Position numbers and translations under genes: made by a program. From contig CM053156.1 in the NCBI GenBank assembly GCA_028571685.1, forward strand, positions 83,145,049 to 83,209,048: DNA of 64,000 nucleotides, read 5' to 3'. Position 1 is the first letter of the stretch, and each line of letters opens with the position of its first letter. This DNA comes from Heterohyrax brucei (taxonomy: Eukaryota > Chordata > Mammalia > Hyracoidea > Procaviidae). Of this stretch, positions 21,755 to 31,690 are shown in pieces. The notes beneath the pieces were generated by a model. That model did not search any database. It saw only the letters and a list, made by a program, of their open reading frames with translations, and was not told the DNA's origin.

Positions 21755-22130
21755 GTTTAACTTTTTTTAGTCACATTCGATTGTGTTTTCAGTGAAGGTT
21801 TACCCGGCAGTTTAGGTTCCCAATCAACCATTTCTACACAGGTCGTTCAGGAACGTTGGGGACATTCTTCAGAGTGGGTGAACGTTCTCACGGTTTGTGT
21901 TCTGGTTGTTTCCTTTCTGTCCACCTAGTTTGCCTGCTCGTTTACCTTCCTATCTTTGTTTTAAGCAGCTGTTGAACCATTCGGTCTCAAGTAGGTGATT
22001 TGGTTTTAAAGGATCAACATACTCATGAGTGATAGTCGCTGTTTTATGAGCTGATTTGTTATTGAGCTAGAAGGTGACCTCAGGAGTTACTTTTGGTTCC
22101 AGTTCTGAAGCACACGTCAGGGCAGTTGTC
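21755..22130 (-). mobile_element. L1 3' UTR fragment
   Basis: The complement matches the 3' terminal part of the afrotherian L1 3' UTR: on this strand 'cagtgaaggtttacccggca', 'accatttctacacaggtcgt' and 'acctcaggagttac'. Heavily diverged. Confidence 0.6.
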
Positions 22131-22519
22131 TTGGAGTGTCCCCCAGGCTCCCCAAGCACTGAGTGTTTAATTGTAATTTCCCCTCCCAAACATGGGCAGT
22201 TTTGGAGCACGGAGAACATCATCACGCTGTGTCATGTGAACTGAGTGGGCTCTCTGTCTCCTCCATCCCGGTAAGCGTCAGCCTTAGAGTGAGCAAGGTA
22301 GCTGCCCCTCGCTGACAGCAGTGCTCAGGGAAGGTGCACTCATGGTCCCTGGGGTCAGGGCCAAGGTGGACCACCGAGAGAGAGTATTACAGCAGGCCTT
22401 GAATGTCTGTCCAGTGAGTCAATGCAATATGTGAAAGTCACAGGTGTGTCCCCATCTTAATCGAAGCACCTCAGCCTGTACTCTTTTTGTATTTGGGGCT
22501 TTTGTGTGGCTGATGCTGA
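22131..22519. other. Unassigned spacer
   Basis: May be further L1 3' UTR but I cannot support it. No gene. Confidence 0.4.
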
Positions 22520-22682
22520 AGAAGCAAACCCATTGCCATCATGTCAATTCTGACTCGCAGTGACTCTGTAGGACAGGATAGAACTGCCTCATAGGGTTTC
22601 CAACAAGTGGGTGGTGGATTCAAACAGCCAGCCTTTTGGTGAGCGGCTGTAGTTCTTAACCACTGTGACACCAGGCCTCCAG
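22520..22682 (-). repeat. AfroSINE
   Basis: Complement of a near-complete SINE ('catagggtttccaacaagtg', 'aaccactgtgacaccaggcc'). Confidence 0.9.
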
Positions 22683-23225
22683 TTACAGACATTTTTGTCT
22701 TATGTCTTGGTAATAGGTTACTTTGTACTCGAGAACACTTTGTGTCTCCATTTCTTTTGTCTTATTTGTGTATCTATGAAGTTTATGACTTGCTGACTCA
22801 GATTCTCTGTCAGTTAATATATGCTGGGCTAAGTTTGGGAGAATGTAGTAACTTCTTAATGAATCCAGAATGACTCGTAGAGAATGTTGGTACTATTTCA
22901 GCATGACAAATGTCATCCTAAAGGGGCAATAGAGACATCCTTTCCACACCCACAGAACAACCAGTGGCAAAGTGAAAAGGCTAGCATATTCTGTTGGCTT
23001 TTTCTGTGTCATACCAAGTGGCTTACTTTGTGCTCATTCTACCTGCCACTTACACTCAACTTTTGTTGAAGTAGCTGAGTAATTTATGTAAATGTTAGAC
23101 ATTTATCTTGCTGCATATGTATATGCTACACACACACGTACACATACATGATTGTGTTATTCCATTTCCTTCCTTTAGACAATGACAATTTAAAATTTAA
23201 CCCATAAAACAAGATTATTTAAAGG
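22683..23225. other. Unassigned stretch
   Basis: No recognised element; a short ACACAC patch near 23130. Confidence 0.45.
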
Positions 23226-23934
23226 AGTAGGAAGGAAAGATACTACTTCAGGGGACATCTTTGTCAATTAGCATAACAAATGGGGTCTTAAAATCTAGTA
23301 AGCAGCCTAAGTAGCATCAGTTAGTTCCAAACAGACCTGGAGCAGAGGAGAATGAAGGTCCTCAAAGACATATGGAAAATATGAGACCAGAGACAGAAAG
23401 GGCCACATAATCCAGAGAACAAATCAGCATGAAACCAGAAGAACTAGATGGTGTCCGGGTGCCACAAATGACTGCTCTGCCAGGGAACACAAAGAGTCCC
23501 TGAGGTAGTGGGTGGGAGAAAAAAGGGGTGCAGAACTCTACCTCTGTTAAAGAGACCAGACTTGGTAGTCTGACAGACTGATGGGTCCCTGATGTGGCCC
23601 ATGGACTCTCTGTTAGTCCAGAGCTGAATCATTCCCAAAGCTACCTCTTCAGACTAAGATTGGACTAGACTATAAGACACAAAATATTGGTGAAGAGGGT
23701 GCTTCCTGGCTTAAGGAGATACATGAGACTATCTGGGCAGCTCTTGTCCAGAGGCAAGATGAGAGGGCAGAGGCAGAGAGGAGCTCGCTGAGTGCATGTG
23801 GGTTGTACGGGGTGGAAAGGAGGAGTGTGCTGTCACAGGGTGGGGAGAACAGCTAGAGTTGCATAGCTGTGTGTGTATTTGTATGACAAATTGATTTGGA
23901 TTGTAAACTTCCACTTAAAGCACAATATATATAT
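23226..23934 (+). mobile_element. L1 3' UTR, 5'-truncated copy
   Basis: 'ggggacatctttgtcaatta', 'gaagaactagatggtgtccg', 'aggagtgtgctgtcacaggg' and 'gtaaacttccacttaaagca' place it as the 3' UTR of the same L1 lineage, ending in 'caatatatatatt' rather than a clean poly(A). Confidence 0.85.
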
Positions 23935-24275
23935 TTCTAAAGGGAACCATCAGAAACAAAATAAATGGAGTCAGTAATAAGTATAATACAAAAATGAATA
24001 CTATTATCAAATCCCATATTCTTGCTAGATAATGATGAGTCCCAAATTTCTCTACAGGCATCTAATATAAAAAAGTGAATTATATAATTTGGAGTTTTCA
24101 TAAGATACAGCCAAACTAATTCTTTCTGAAACATATCAGGATCCTTGAATGAAAGAAGAGGCCCATATCTGACAAGAGTTCTCTCTCATGTGAATGATAT
24201 GCAGTGTACATAAGGCTAATATATATTTCTATATTGTAACACATGCTTTCCTGAGAAACCTGGCAAATGACTTGG

Positions 24276-24388
24276 TGTAGTGGACTGAGTTGTGTCCCTC
24301 TGAAAATATGTGTGTCAGTTGGTCTGGGCCATGATTCCTGGTAGTGTGGGATTTTTCTGAATGTTGTAAATCCTGCCTTTGTGATATT
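24276..24388 (+). mobile_element. LTR, MaLR/ERVL-type fossil, left part
   Basis: Starts TGTAGTGGACTGAGTTGTGT. Its 3' part lies at 26393-26750, separated by an L1. The 5-bp duplication CTTGG is at 24271-24275 and 26751-26755, as expected for ERVL/MaLR. Same family as 13142-13634. Solo LTR; older than the L1 inside it. Confidence 0.85.
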
Positions 24389-24416
24389 GAGTAGTGTGTC
24401 GTTCTAAAATATAAAG

Positions 24417-25376
24417 TTAGTGGTTTCGTTCTTCTAAGCCAAAGCCAAGAACTTCTTTCAGTATTTCTTGTAGTTTGGGTTTGGTTTTTCCAAAGTCTCT
24501 GAGTTTCTGTTTATCTGGGAATGTCTTAATTTCATTTTCGTATTTGAAAGATAGTTTTGCAGGATATATAATTCTTGGTTGGAAGTTCTTCTCCTTCAAG
24601 ACTTTGAATGTGTCGTGCCACTGTTTCTGTGCCAGCATGGTTTCTGCTGAGAAATCTGACGAGAGCCTACAGGGTTTCCCTCTGAATGTTAGCTTTGTTT
24701 TGAGTCTTGCTGCCTTTAAGAGTTGCTGCTTATGTTTCATTTTGTTAGGCTTGATTATAATATGTCTTGGAGTCTTTCTTTTGAGATCTATATTGGGTGG
24801 CATACGATACGCATCTGAGTTGTCTATATTCTCTTCCTTCATGATTTCTGGGAAGTTTTCTTTCAGCAGCTCAGCAACAATACTCTCTGTGTTCTCAGAT
24901 GTCTCACCCTGTTCAGGGACTCCAATTAATTGAAGGTTATTCCTCTTAATAGAGTCCCACATGCTTCTTAATGTTTCTTCATTTTTCTTGTTTCTTTTTT
25001 CTGATTTCTGCTCATAGATGCTGACCTCAGTACCTCTGTCTTCCAAGTCAGAAATTCTTTTTTCCATGTGTTCCATTCTGTTTTCTTGGCTTTGCATGGA
25101 AGTTTCTATGTCTTTGATTTTCTTCTTGATCTGTTGGATGTCAGAGTACTGGTGTTCCATCAGATCGAACAACTTGCTTAATTTTTCCTTTTGTTCTGCT
25201 GCATTTTGTATAAGGTCTAGAAGGGCTCTGTATATAATCAATTTGTATTCACTTCCTGATGCTTTCATAAAAGTTTCTTCATCCGGAAAACTCCTTGGTT
25301 GCTTTGTTTGGGAGCCTTCTGAAGCCATGAGTGATTGCTTGTATGCCACAATTGTCTGTTGCTTTTTGGGTCCCAT
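24417..25376 (-). CDS. L1 ORF1p, complete 319-codon open frame
   Basis: ORF1p is the trimeric RNA-binding chaperone that coats L1 RNA in the cytoplasmic ribonucleoprotein and is needed for retrotransposition. The frame runs from MGPKKQQTIVAYKQ to ERNH with no stop; human ORF1p is 338 residues, so the length is normal. Residues ~52-135 form the heptad coiled coil (IQQIKKKIKDIETSMQ, MEHMEKRISDLED). Residues ~139-235 form the RRM, with RNP-like RNNLQLIGVPE at 145-155. Residues ~236-312 are the C-terminal domain (GKPCRLSSDFSAE, NFQPRIIYPAKLSF, DKQKLRDF). The start is the first ATG after the 5' UTR. The element has no ORF2, so it could act only in trans. Expression is unknown. Confidence 0.93.
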   Translation of the reverse strand: MGPKKQQTIVAYKQSLMASEGSQTKQPRSFPDEETFMKASGSEYKLIIYRALLDLIQNAAEQKEKLSKLFDLMEHQYSDIQQIKKKIKDIETSMQSQENRMEHMEKRISDLEDRGTEVSIYEQKSEKRNKKNEETLRSMWDSIKRNNLQLIGVPEQGETSENTESIVAELLKENFPEIMKEENIDNSDAYRMPPNIDLKRKTPRHIIIKPNKMKHKQQLLKAARLKTKLTFRGKPCRLSSDFSAETMLAQKQWHDTFKVLKEKNFQPRIIYPAKLSFKYENEIKTFPDKQKLRDFGKTKPKLQEILKEVLGFGLEERNH

Positions 25377-26378
25377 GTGAGTATATAGAGGCTGGAAGAG
25401 GTACTGTGAGGATGGATTGCAAATGTTTCTCTAAGCTGTCTTCAAATGTAAAGCAAAAGGTATCTGACCGGTTCACAAATCAGTTAAGTTTTCAGGTGTG
25501 GAGGTCCCTCTTCTCATCTGACAAAGTAAGCACCGCTATATCCAACCCCAGATGATAAGAAACTAGTTCAGAATACAGCAATGCTACTGCCCTGTTGGCC
25601 TCTGCTGACAGGGCCTAGCCTTATCCAACACTGCGTCGAGTACTGGTTTTGTGATAGGAAAGCGCTCTCCTGTGGGCAGGGTCTGGCTCCCAAGCTAAGA
25701 ATTAGTTCCAGCTGCGGCCACCATACCCAAGATGGCGTCCACCACACAGGCAGCAGACAGAGGGGCTAAATGTGCCAAGAGGCAGCGATTCCTCTGCTTC
25801 TGTTGCAGGGCCCCCAATGTAGGCAGCACTGTGCAAAATCACTACTTTTCTGTTGGAGAAGCGCTGTCCCGTTTGCAGGCGCTGGCTCCCAGGCTAAGAA
25901 CGAGGTCCCGCTAAAATCTCGGCACCAACATGGCGTCCCGCACCGTGACCACGGAGCTCCGCACAAACCCCGCTGAGGCAGCCACAATACGAAAGGCTCA
26001 AAGTGTCTAGGTTAACAGAGTCCCGAGCCTGGCTCTCAGAATATGGGAATTTCGCCTGCCTATCCCCCCAGCAGCGTGTCTGAGTCCAGCCACCAGGCAA
26101 GGCCCAGCTCCGCCTGCCGGCCGAGACAGAGGAAAAAAAAAGGTCAAACTGTTGGGTTTACCTTCCATCCGTGAGAGCCGGGGCTAGCCAGGAGCGGGAG
26201 TCAGTGAAAGAGAGGAGGTTTTTGGCTGAGTGGTATGAAGTCCCAATTAACAGCTCTGTGCCGTGTCCTGAGGCTGATTAGGTGATCAGAAGGCTCTGTT
26301 TGATTGTCAGTTCAGGTCTTGGTTTCCAGAGGGATAGAAGGAGACGTGGGCTTAGTCCGCCAGCTTGACTCCGCCCCC
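25377..26378 (-). promoter_or_regulatory. 5' UTR and internal promoter of L1, with repeated units
   Basis: GC- and CpG-rich ~1 kb between the element start and the ORF1 ATG. Such regions carry the internal pol II promoter of L1. The first bases GGGGGCGGAGTCAAG then CTGGCGG resemble the YY1-bearing start of other mammalian L1s. Two related blocks sit ~199 bp apart: 25593-25779 and 25792-25975 (shared 'gctggctccc' versus 'tctggctccc', 'aagcgct', 'ctaagaa', 'atggcgtcc'), suggesting tandem monomer-like units. Confidence 0.8.
25593..25975 (-). repeat. Two ~199-bp tandem units in the L1 5' UTR
   Basis: Aligned landmarks recur with a constant offset: 'agcgct' at 25661 and 25860, 'ggctccca' near 25685 and 25884, 'atggcgtcc' at 25732 and 25930. 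Offsets are 198-199 bp. Identity is partial, so the duplication is older than this insertion. Confidence 0.7.
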
Positions 26379-26392
26379 ACCTTTGTGATATT

Positions 26393-26750
26393 AATTAGGA
26401 AGGTGAATGGTAGTTTTATTAGTAAGGCAGGACTCTGCAAGTTTGAGTTGTGTTTTGAGTCAATCTCTTGACATCTAAAAAGGAGAAGCCAGCAGAGAGA
26501 CAGGGTAGTTCATAGCACAGGGTAAGAAAGCATGAGGAGCAGAGTCCATCCTTTGGACCAGAGATCCCTATCCTTTCCCAGTCTTGGGGAAGATTGACAA
26601 CAAAGATCTTTCTCCAAAGCTAACAAAGTCTTTCCCTGGAGCTGATGACTTGAATTTGGACATTTAGTCTGCTTTCAGAAAATAAATTTCTGTTAATTAA
26701 ATCCATCCCCTGTGTTATTTCTGTTACAGCAGCACTGGAGGACTCAGGCA
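26393..26750 (+). mobile_element. LTR, MaLR/ERVL-type fossil, right part
   Basis: Continues the LTR from 24388: 'ctttggaccagagatcccta', 'gaagattgacaacaaagatc', 'aaaataaatttctgttaatt' (poly(A) signal region) and end 'ctgttacagcagcactggag' then GACTCAGGCA. Bounded on the right by the duplication CTTGG. Confidence 0.85.
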
Positions 26751-26989
26751 CTTGGTAAAAAATCATAGGGCTTATGGGGAAAAAAAGGTTATGGAAAATA
26801 CTTAAACCATGCAGTAATGTAATCAGAAAGACAATAAAATCAATATTAACCCTAATAAACAAAAACACAAGAGAAATAAAATACTAAAATAAATATAAGA
26901 CTTTCTTTCTTTTATAAAACAAAGAAAACTTGTTAGAAGAAAGTTTATGCAAGGGTTGAAGCTGCAAAATAAAAAAAAAATCAAGAAAT

Positions 26990-27125
26990 GTCAAGTTGAT
27001 TTCTACTCGTCATGACCCCACGTGTTAACAGCCTACAGCTATTCCGTAGGGTTTGCTTGGCTGTAATCTTCATGGAAGCAGATTGCCAGGTCATTCTTCC
27101 GTGGAGTTGGGAATAGGAATGGTTC
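26990..27125 (-). repeat. AfroSINE, second subfamily, partial
   Basis: 'tcaagttgatttctactcgt', 'catgacccc' and 'ggaagcagattgccaggtca' are the complement of the older AfroSINE type. Confidence 0.75.
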
Positions 27126-27196
27126 AAAATAATGTGAAGAGCTAGATAGGAAACAGTGCACTCTTTGCAAGCCGTAAAGACTCAGTTGCAGCTACA

Positions 27197-27510
27197 TAGT
27201 ATACTCTTATCAGTGAGAGATATGTTCCAAGACTCCCATGGATGCCTGAAACCAAAGGTAGTTCTGAACCCTATTTATGCTATGTTTTGTCCTATACATG
27301 TATTCCTGTGATAAAGTTTGATCCGACCTAGTAAGAGAACAACAGCAATAGCTAATAATAAAATAGATCAATTATAGCAATATACTATAATGAAACTTAT
27401 GGAAATGTGGTCCCAGGAAGAACAGATGGGCAGATTCACAGTTTACTAAGGGTAACTGAAACCACAGAAAGTGAAACTTTCCATAAGGGAGGAGACTTCT
27501 GTCCTCCGCT
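27197..27510 (+). mobile_element. Tigger-like DNA transposon, internally deleted
   Basis: 'ggatgcctgaaaccaaaggt', 'cctatttatgctatgttttg', 'taataataaaatagatcaat' and the end 'gggtaactgaaaccacagaa' match a eutherian non-autonomous Tc1/mariner-Tigger element. Family not pinned down. No transposase. Confidence 0.6.
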
Positions 27511-27534
27511 CTGTCATTGTGTTGTGAAAGCACC

Positions 27535-27690
27535 CTATGTGTACCCTGTGTGTTACAGAGTAGAGTTGATCTGTAGAGTTTTTTAGCTGGAATCGTTAAC
27601 AGAAGCAGATTGCCAGGCCTTTCTTCCAGGGGTGGATATAAACTGCAATTTTTAGGTTGGTGGTTAAGCACAAACTGTTTGCACCAAATT
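27535..27690 (-). repeat. AfroSINE, second subfamily, partial
   Basis: 'gaagcagattgccaggcctt' and 'ggttaagcacaaactgtttg' then 'cacca' are the complement of the SINE body and head. Confidence 0.78.
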
Positions 27691-28086
27691 AATAGAGAAA
27701 AAAAGGTCAAGAAGAATGGAGAGAACCTTGTAAAATGCCTTTCCGGGAGTGGTCTCAAGATTAGCCAAGTGTAGAGAAGACCTCGGAGAGAAGGGCCAAC
27801 TTGTTGCAATGCTCTGACCCTTTGATAATAGCCGTGTACAGCTGAGTTATCGGAAGCTGACTCACTCTGTGAGTGTTATGTTCACAGCATTCCTTTATGA
27901 TTTTCATAGGAACTCGTTTTTATTACAGAAACACGTGTTACAGTATAGACCGTGTGCTCTTTAAGGTGGCACATGTGTGGCTGCTCTAGGACACCAGCCC
28001 AAACACCTTGGCAAGAAAATTAAAAAAAAAAAAAGACAAACAAAGGTGCTGTTTGTTTTTATAAATATGACTCAGGATTTTAATTA
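27691..28086. other. Unassigned spacer
   Basis: No recognised element; a run of A12 is at 28022-28033. Confidence 0.45.
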
Positions 28087-28546
28087 CAGTCAGCCCTCCA
28101 TATCCATGGGTTCTGCATCTTGAATTCAACCAACCATGGATTGAAAATATTAGGGGAAAGAAAAGACAGTAACAAAAAGCAGAGATTGAGTGTGCTGCAC
28201 TGAGAGCTGCTCTGACTCTACGTGGGTAAGAGGTGTGCAGTATCCCCTGCTGTAGCCTCCATCGTCTCGTAGATCCTCAGTCTCTCCAGCTCTCACTATT
28301 TGAGCATTGTTGGCTTGTGTCTTGTCATCATTCCCCAAACAATACAGTGTAACAACTATTTAGCATTTACATTGTAATAAACATTATGAGTAATCTAGAG
28401 ATGAGTTAAAGTATACAGGAGGATGTGCATAGGTTATATGCAGTTATTGTGCCATTTTAGATAAGGGACTTAAGCATCTGTGCATTTTGGTATCCATGGG
28501 GATGTCCTGGAACCAATCCTCTACAAATAGTGAGGGATGTTTTTAC
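28087..28546 (+). mobile_element. Tigger/MER2-like DNA transposon
   Basis: The left end 'cagtcagccctccatatcca' and the right end (complement 'gaggattggttccaggacat') are classic Tigger-group termini, and the 3' body 'gtaatctagagatgagttaa' and 'gaggatgtgcataggttata' matches MER2. A TA precedes the left end. About 170 bp at 28160-28330 do not match the usual interior and may be an insertion. Confidence 0.8.
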
Positions 28547-30105
28547 ACCTTTTTTGTTTAATGCTGTGATGCTCACTTTGCATATTTGAATCTGCATAAT
28601 AAGTAGATAGGCTACTAAATGAAAGATTCATTTAGTGTAACAATTATCAAGAGAAGGTGTTTTTATATGATGCAGGGTACTGTGTTTTCTGCTTTGAAAA
28701 TAATTTATTTATATGATTTGGCTACTATAGGCAGAATATGAATTGGTAAAGTAGGTCAGCAGTGGATTACTGTTTTTCTTAAAAGCTTCATTATTTGCCT
28801 AGAATTTCCTGAATACTTTCTCATTGTGGTTCTTATATGATGATATTATTAAGGTAAGTAACAAGAAATAATTTCAAGTTGTAGTAACTTATCATTCTAT
28901 CTTGGATTATAGTTTAGAATGCAATAATTTTGGCAAGTTTGCCCCAACAAGTAACAATTGATGCTTAGAAAAAATCAAACTTACTATATTATATGGGCTG
29001 TTCCAATGACAGTACATGAAGAAAAATGAAAATGGATGGCTAATCTAAATATAAATGACAAATCCAATTTGGAAATAAATGACCAAAGGAGTCAAGAATT
29101 ATAGAAATATATGCCTGCCTTGCTTCCAGCCGTTCAATCCAATATTATGGAAAAGATGCTAGGATTTACTTCTGGCACTTATCACTTTATGAATATATGG
29201 AAAGTGTGTCATGTTATTTTTGCCTCCTTTTCACTTACAAAGAGGTAATGCACAGAAATTTAAATAAAGGAATATTAGAAAAATTAAAAATGCCAGCCAA
29301 GTGCTGTCTTTTGCAATGCTAGTGGAAGTTTTGGAATCAAGTGAGTGCTGTGTAAATGTATAAATCTGTGTAGGGTTCAACAACAAATTTTTTTTCCTTT
29401 CTTACTTGAATAAATTCCTCCCGAGGATTTATCTGTAACATAGCAGAGAAACAGGAATCTGACGATCAATAACTTTATTATCACAGATAGATGAGTAATT
29501 CAGAAAGTTTTAATCCTCTCCCGGTTTGGGAATTGGAAGTCTGGAAGCTAGGAGTTGGAGCTAAGTGAACACAACTTCTTATATCCTTTTGACACATCCT
29601 AATGAGGAAGATAATCCTGAAATGTGGCCTCTTCCCAAACGTTTGGAAGAGGGCAGAACAGTGATTAAAATCCTTTTAAGGCTCAGTTATTTTCTGCTTC
29701 AAATTTTTTGTCAATATGTGTTTCCATTAATAGAAGCGTGCTGAATCATTGAGTGTTGTTGAATTTTTGGTAGATACTCTGGATGATTTTCTGTCCCTTC
29801 CAACAGCTCTACCTTCTGAGTCCAAAGGAATATGTGGTGTCTCACTAATTCTATCCTGGATGCCACCTAGAATGCAGAGAGACATTGGTGTCCCAAAGAC
29901 AACATTTGAAAATTTCTCTTGCTCCTACCAAAAATGTGCATGCCTCAATCTACTCCCTGTAGAAACAGTAATTGTGGTACACACCCATTTTTTTTTCTTT
30001 GTTTTCCAGTTTTGAAAAATCTTAAGGGGCAGTGCTCTCAGTGGGAAAGTGGTTTCCCAGTGAACTTAAGAGGTGGAAAAAGTGAGTGGGCAACTGTACA
30101 TCCCA
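28547..30105. other. Unassigned 1.5-kb stretch
   Basis: AT-rich. I see no repeat family and no convincing exon. An open frame at 29749-30015 (88 codons) has no domain and ends in a poly-T-derived Phe run, so I do not call it a gene. Confidence 0.4.
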
Positions 30106-30270
30106 ACCCATAAACCATTGCCATTGACTCAATTCTGACTCATAGAGACCCTATAGGACACAGCAGAACTGCACCATAGAGTTTCCAAGGAGCACCTGGT
30201 GGATTCAAACAGCCAACCTTTTGGTTAGCAGCTGTAGCTTGTAACCACTACACAACCAGGGTTTCCTTTA
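30106..30270 (-). repeat. AfroSINE
   Basis: Complement of a full SINE: 'gactcatagagaccctatag', 'gtttccaaggagcacctggt', 'accactacacaaccagggtt'. Confidence 0.92.
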
Positions 30271-30287
30271 TCCCAAAGTCAGATTAA

Positions 30288-30372
30288 GCCTTGGAAACCA
30301 TAGGGGACAGTTCTTGTCTTTCCTGTAGGGTCACTGTGAGTCAGAATCAACACGACAGCAACAGATTTATAC
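30288..30372 (+). repeat. AfroSINE 3' half
   Basis: 'gccttggaaaccatagggga' to 'gtgagtcagaatcaacacga'. Head absent. Confidence 0.85.
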
Positions 30373-30504
30373 ATTAACTTTACTGAGATTTCTCTTACAA
30401 TGTCTCCATCACCTCTTTGAGTGCCTTTAACTTGATTTGCATTAACCTGAAATCAGAATGTGAGGGGGAACAATTTTCATATGAGTTTATACTGCTAGCA
30501 ACCA

Positions 30505-30668
30505 AACCAAAACCAAACTGCTGCCTTTGTGTTGATTCTGACACATAGCAACTGTATCACACAGAGCAGAACTGCCCCATAGGGTTTCCAAGGAACAACT
30601 GGTAGATTCAAACTGCTGACGTTTTGGTGAGCAGCTGAGCTCTTAATCACTGTACAGGCAGGGCTCCC
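30505..30668 (-). repeat. AfroSINE
   Basis: Complement of a full SINE ('gaactgccccatagggtttc', 'ttggtgagcagctgagctct'). Third SINE within 600 bp, in alternating orientation. Confidence 0.9.
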
Positions 30669-31148
30669 TTTAGTAGCAAAATGTACACAAAGTAACCACC
30701 ACCATAAGAACGAAACAAGAACAGATATAGAAGATAATAATTGCTGGCTTACATGATGTGATTGTTGAGAACTGCTTAGATAAGAAGCAGCCTACTTGTG
30801 GATGAATTGAGAGTTATTAACTAAAATAAATAAATAAGTAGAAGCCTTTAAATTCTTCTTTGAAAGTTGTTCTTGGTCACCACAACGTGTTTTATTTTCA
30901 ATCTCGTGAACCCTCATTGGTTGCCAGTTTTTATCCTACAAGAGCAGATAGTTGTTTCTTGCAGATACCATTAATCCTTTCTTTCTCATTTCCTCTGTTA
31001 AATTAACCTAGTAAACCCCAATGTGGTTGAAGTCAAGTATCTAGCATACGCTTGAATGATAGAATTTTTTTAACATGTCTAATTCTCACATTACTATTTG
31101 TTTAACACATATGTGTTCTTCCGTCCTTTTTCATTAAGAGAGCTACAG
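30669..31148. other. Unassigned spacer
   Basis: No gene or repeat family recognised. Confidence 0.45.
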
Positions 31149-31149
31149 T

Positions 31150-31690
31150 TTTGTTTAGGATTGCAGTGTACAGCTGCTGTTGTTCTAGTTGCTTCAACTC
31201 CTAATGACACTGTGTACAACAGAACAAAACACTGCATGGTCCTACACACTCCTTTCAGTTTTAAGTTTCAGTATATTTTTGCAGCTACTGTGTCAGTTCA
31301 GCTCTTGAGGGTCTTTCTCTTTTTGATGAGCTTCTGCTTTACCAAACATGATGTCCTCTAAGGATTGATTCCTCCTGAGAACATGTGCAAAATATAGGAG
31401 ATGTAGTCTTACCATCCATGCTTCTAAGAAGCATTCTTGTACTTCTTACAAGATCTATTTGTTGTTTTTTTGGTAGTCCATGATATGTTTACTATTTTTC
31501 TCCAACACCATAATTCAAAGACTTCAGTTTCTCAGTCTTCCACATTCATTGTCCAGCTTTTGCATACATATGAGGTGTCTGAAAACACCATGGCCTGGGT
31601 CTGGCACAACTTAGTATTCTAGGTAACATCTTTGCTTTTCAGTACCTTAATATACCGGATCTGTTGCAGCTTGGTCTAGTCAATGACATG
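31150..31690 (-). mobile_element. RTE-clade LINE, 3' part
   Basis: Complement of RTE ORF C-terminus and 3' end. On this strand 'gtgtacaacagaacaaaaca', 'gctttaccaaacatgatgtc', 'atgcttctaagaagcattct' and 'gtccagcttttgcatacata' match in order. 5'-truncated and diverged. Target boundaries unclear. Confidence 0.85.

Larger units (their letters stand above)
24389..26379 (-). mobile_element. L1 LINE with complete 5' end, lacking ORF2
   Basis: A 1,991-bp insert flanked by a perfect 13-bp duplication of the LTR, 'cctttgtgatatt' at 24376-24388 and 26380-26392. In transcription order (right to left): start GGGGGCGGAGTCAAG at 26378, a 5' UTR of ~1 kb, ORF1 (25376-24417), then ORF1 stop and 28 bp that do not match the usual inter-ORF spacer, ending without poly(A). 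ORF2 and the 3' UTR are absent. The intact ORF1 and perfect duplication indicate a young insertion. Confidence 0.92.

Noticed and set aside
24475-24933. Plus-strand open frame of 152 codons
   Set aside because: It is the antisense shadow of the L1 ORF1 on the minus strand.
25377-26378. CpG-rich block that looks like a host CpG-island promoter
   Set aside because: It is bounded by an L1 duplication at 26380, starts with the L1 GGGGGCGGAG head and leads directly into L1 ORF1, so it is the L1 5' UTR.
13142-26750. A single provirus bounded by the two related LTRs at 13142 and 24276
   Set aside because: The LTRs are in opposite orientation, and the DNA between them is L1, SINE and unassigned sequence with no retroviral genes; these are separate solo LTRs.
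27372-27809. 145-codon minus-strand frame
   Set aside because: Runs across the ends of a Tigger-like element and a SINE; a composite of repeats rather than a gene.
30106-30668. CRISPR-like or tandem array of similar units
   Set aside because: The similar units are three separate AfroSINEs in different orientations, without regular spacers.
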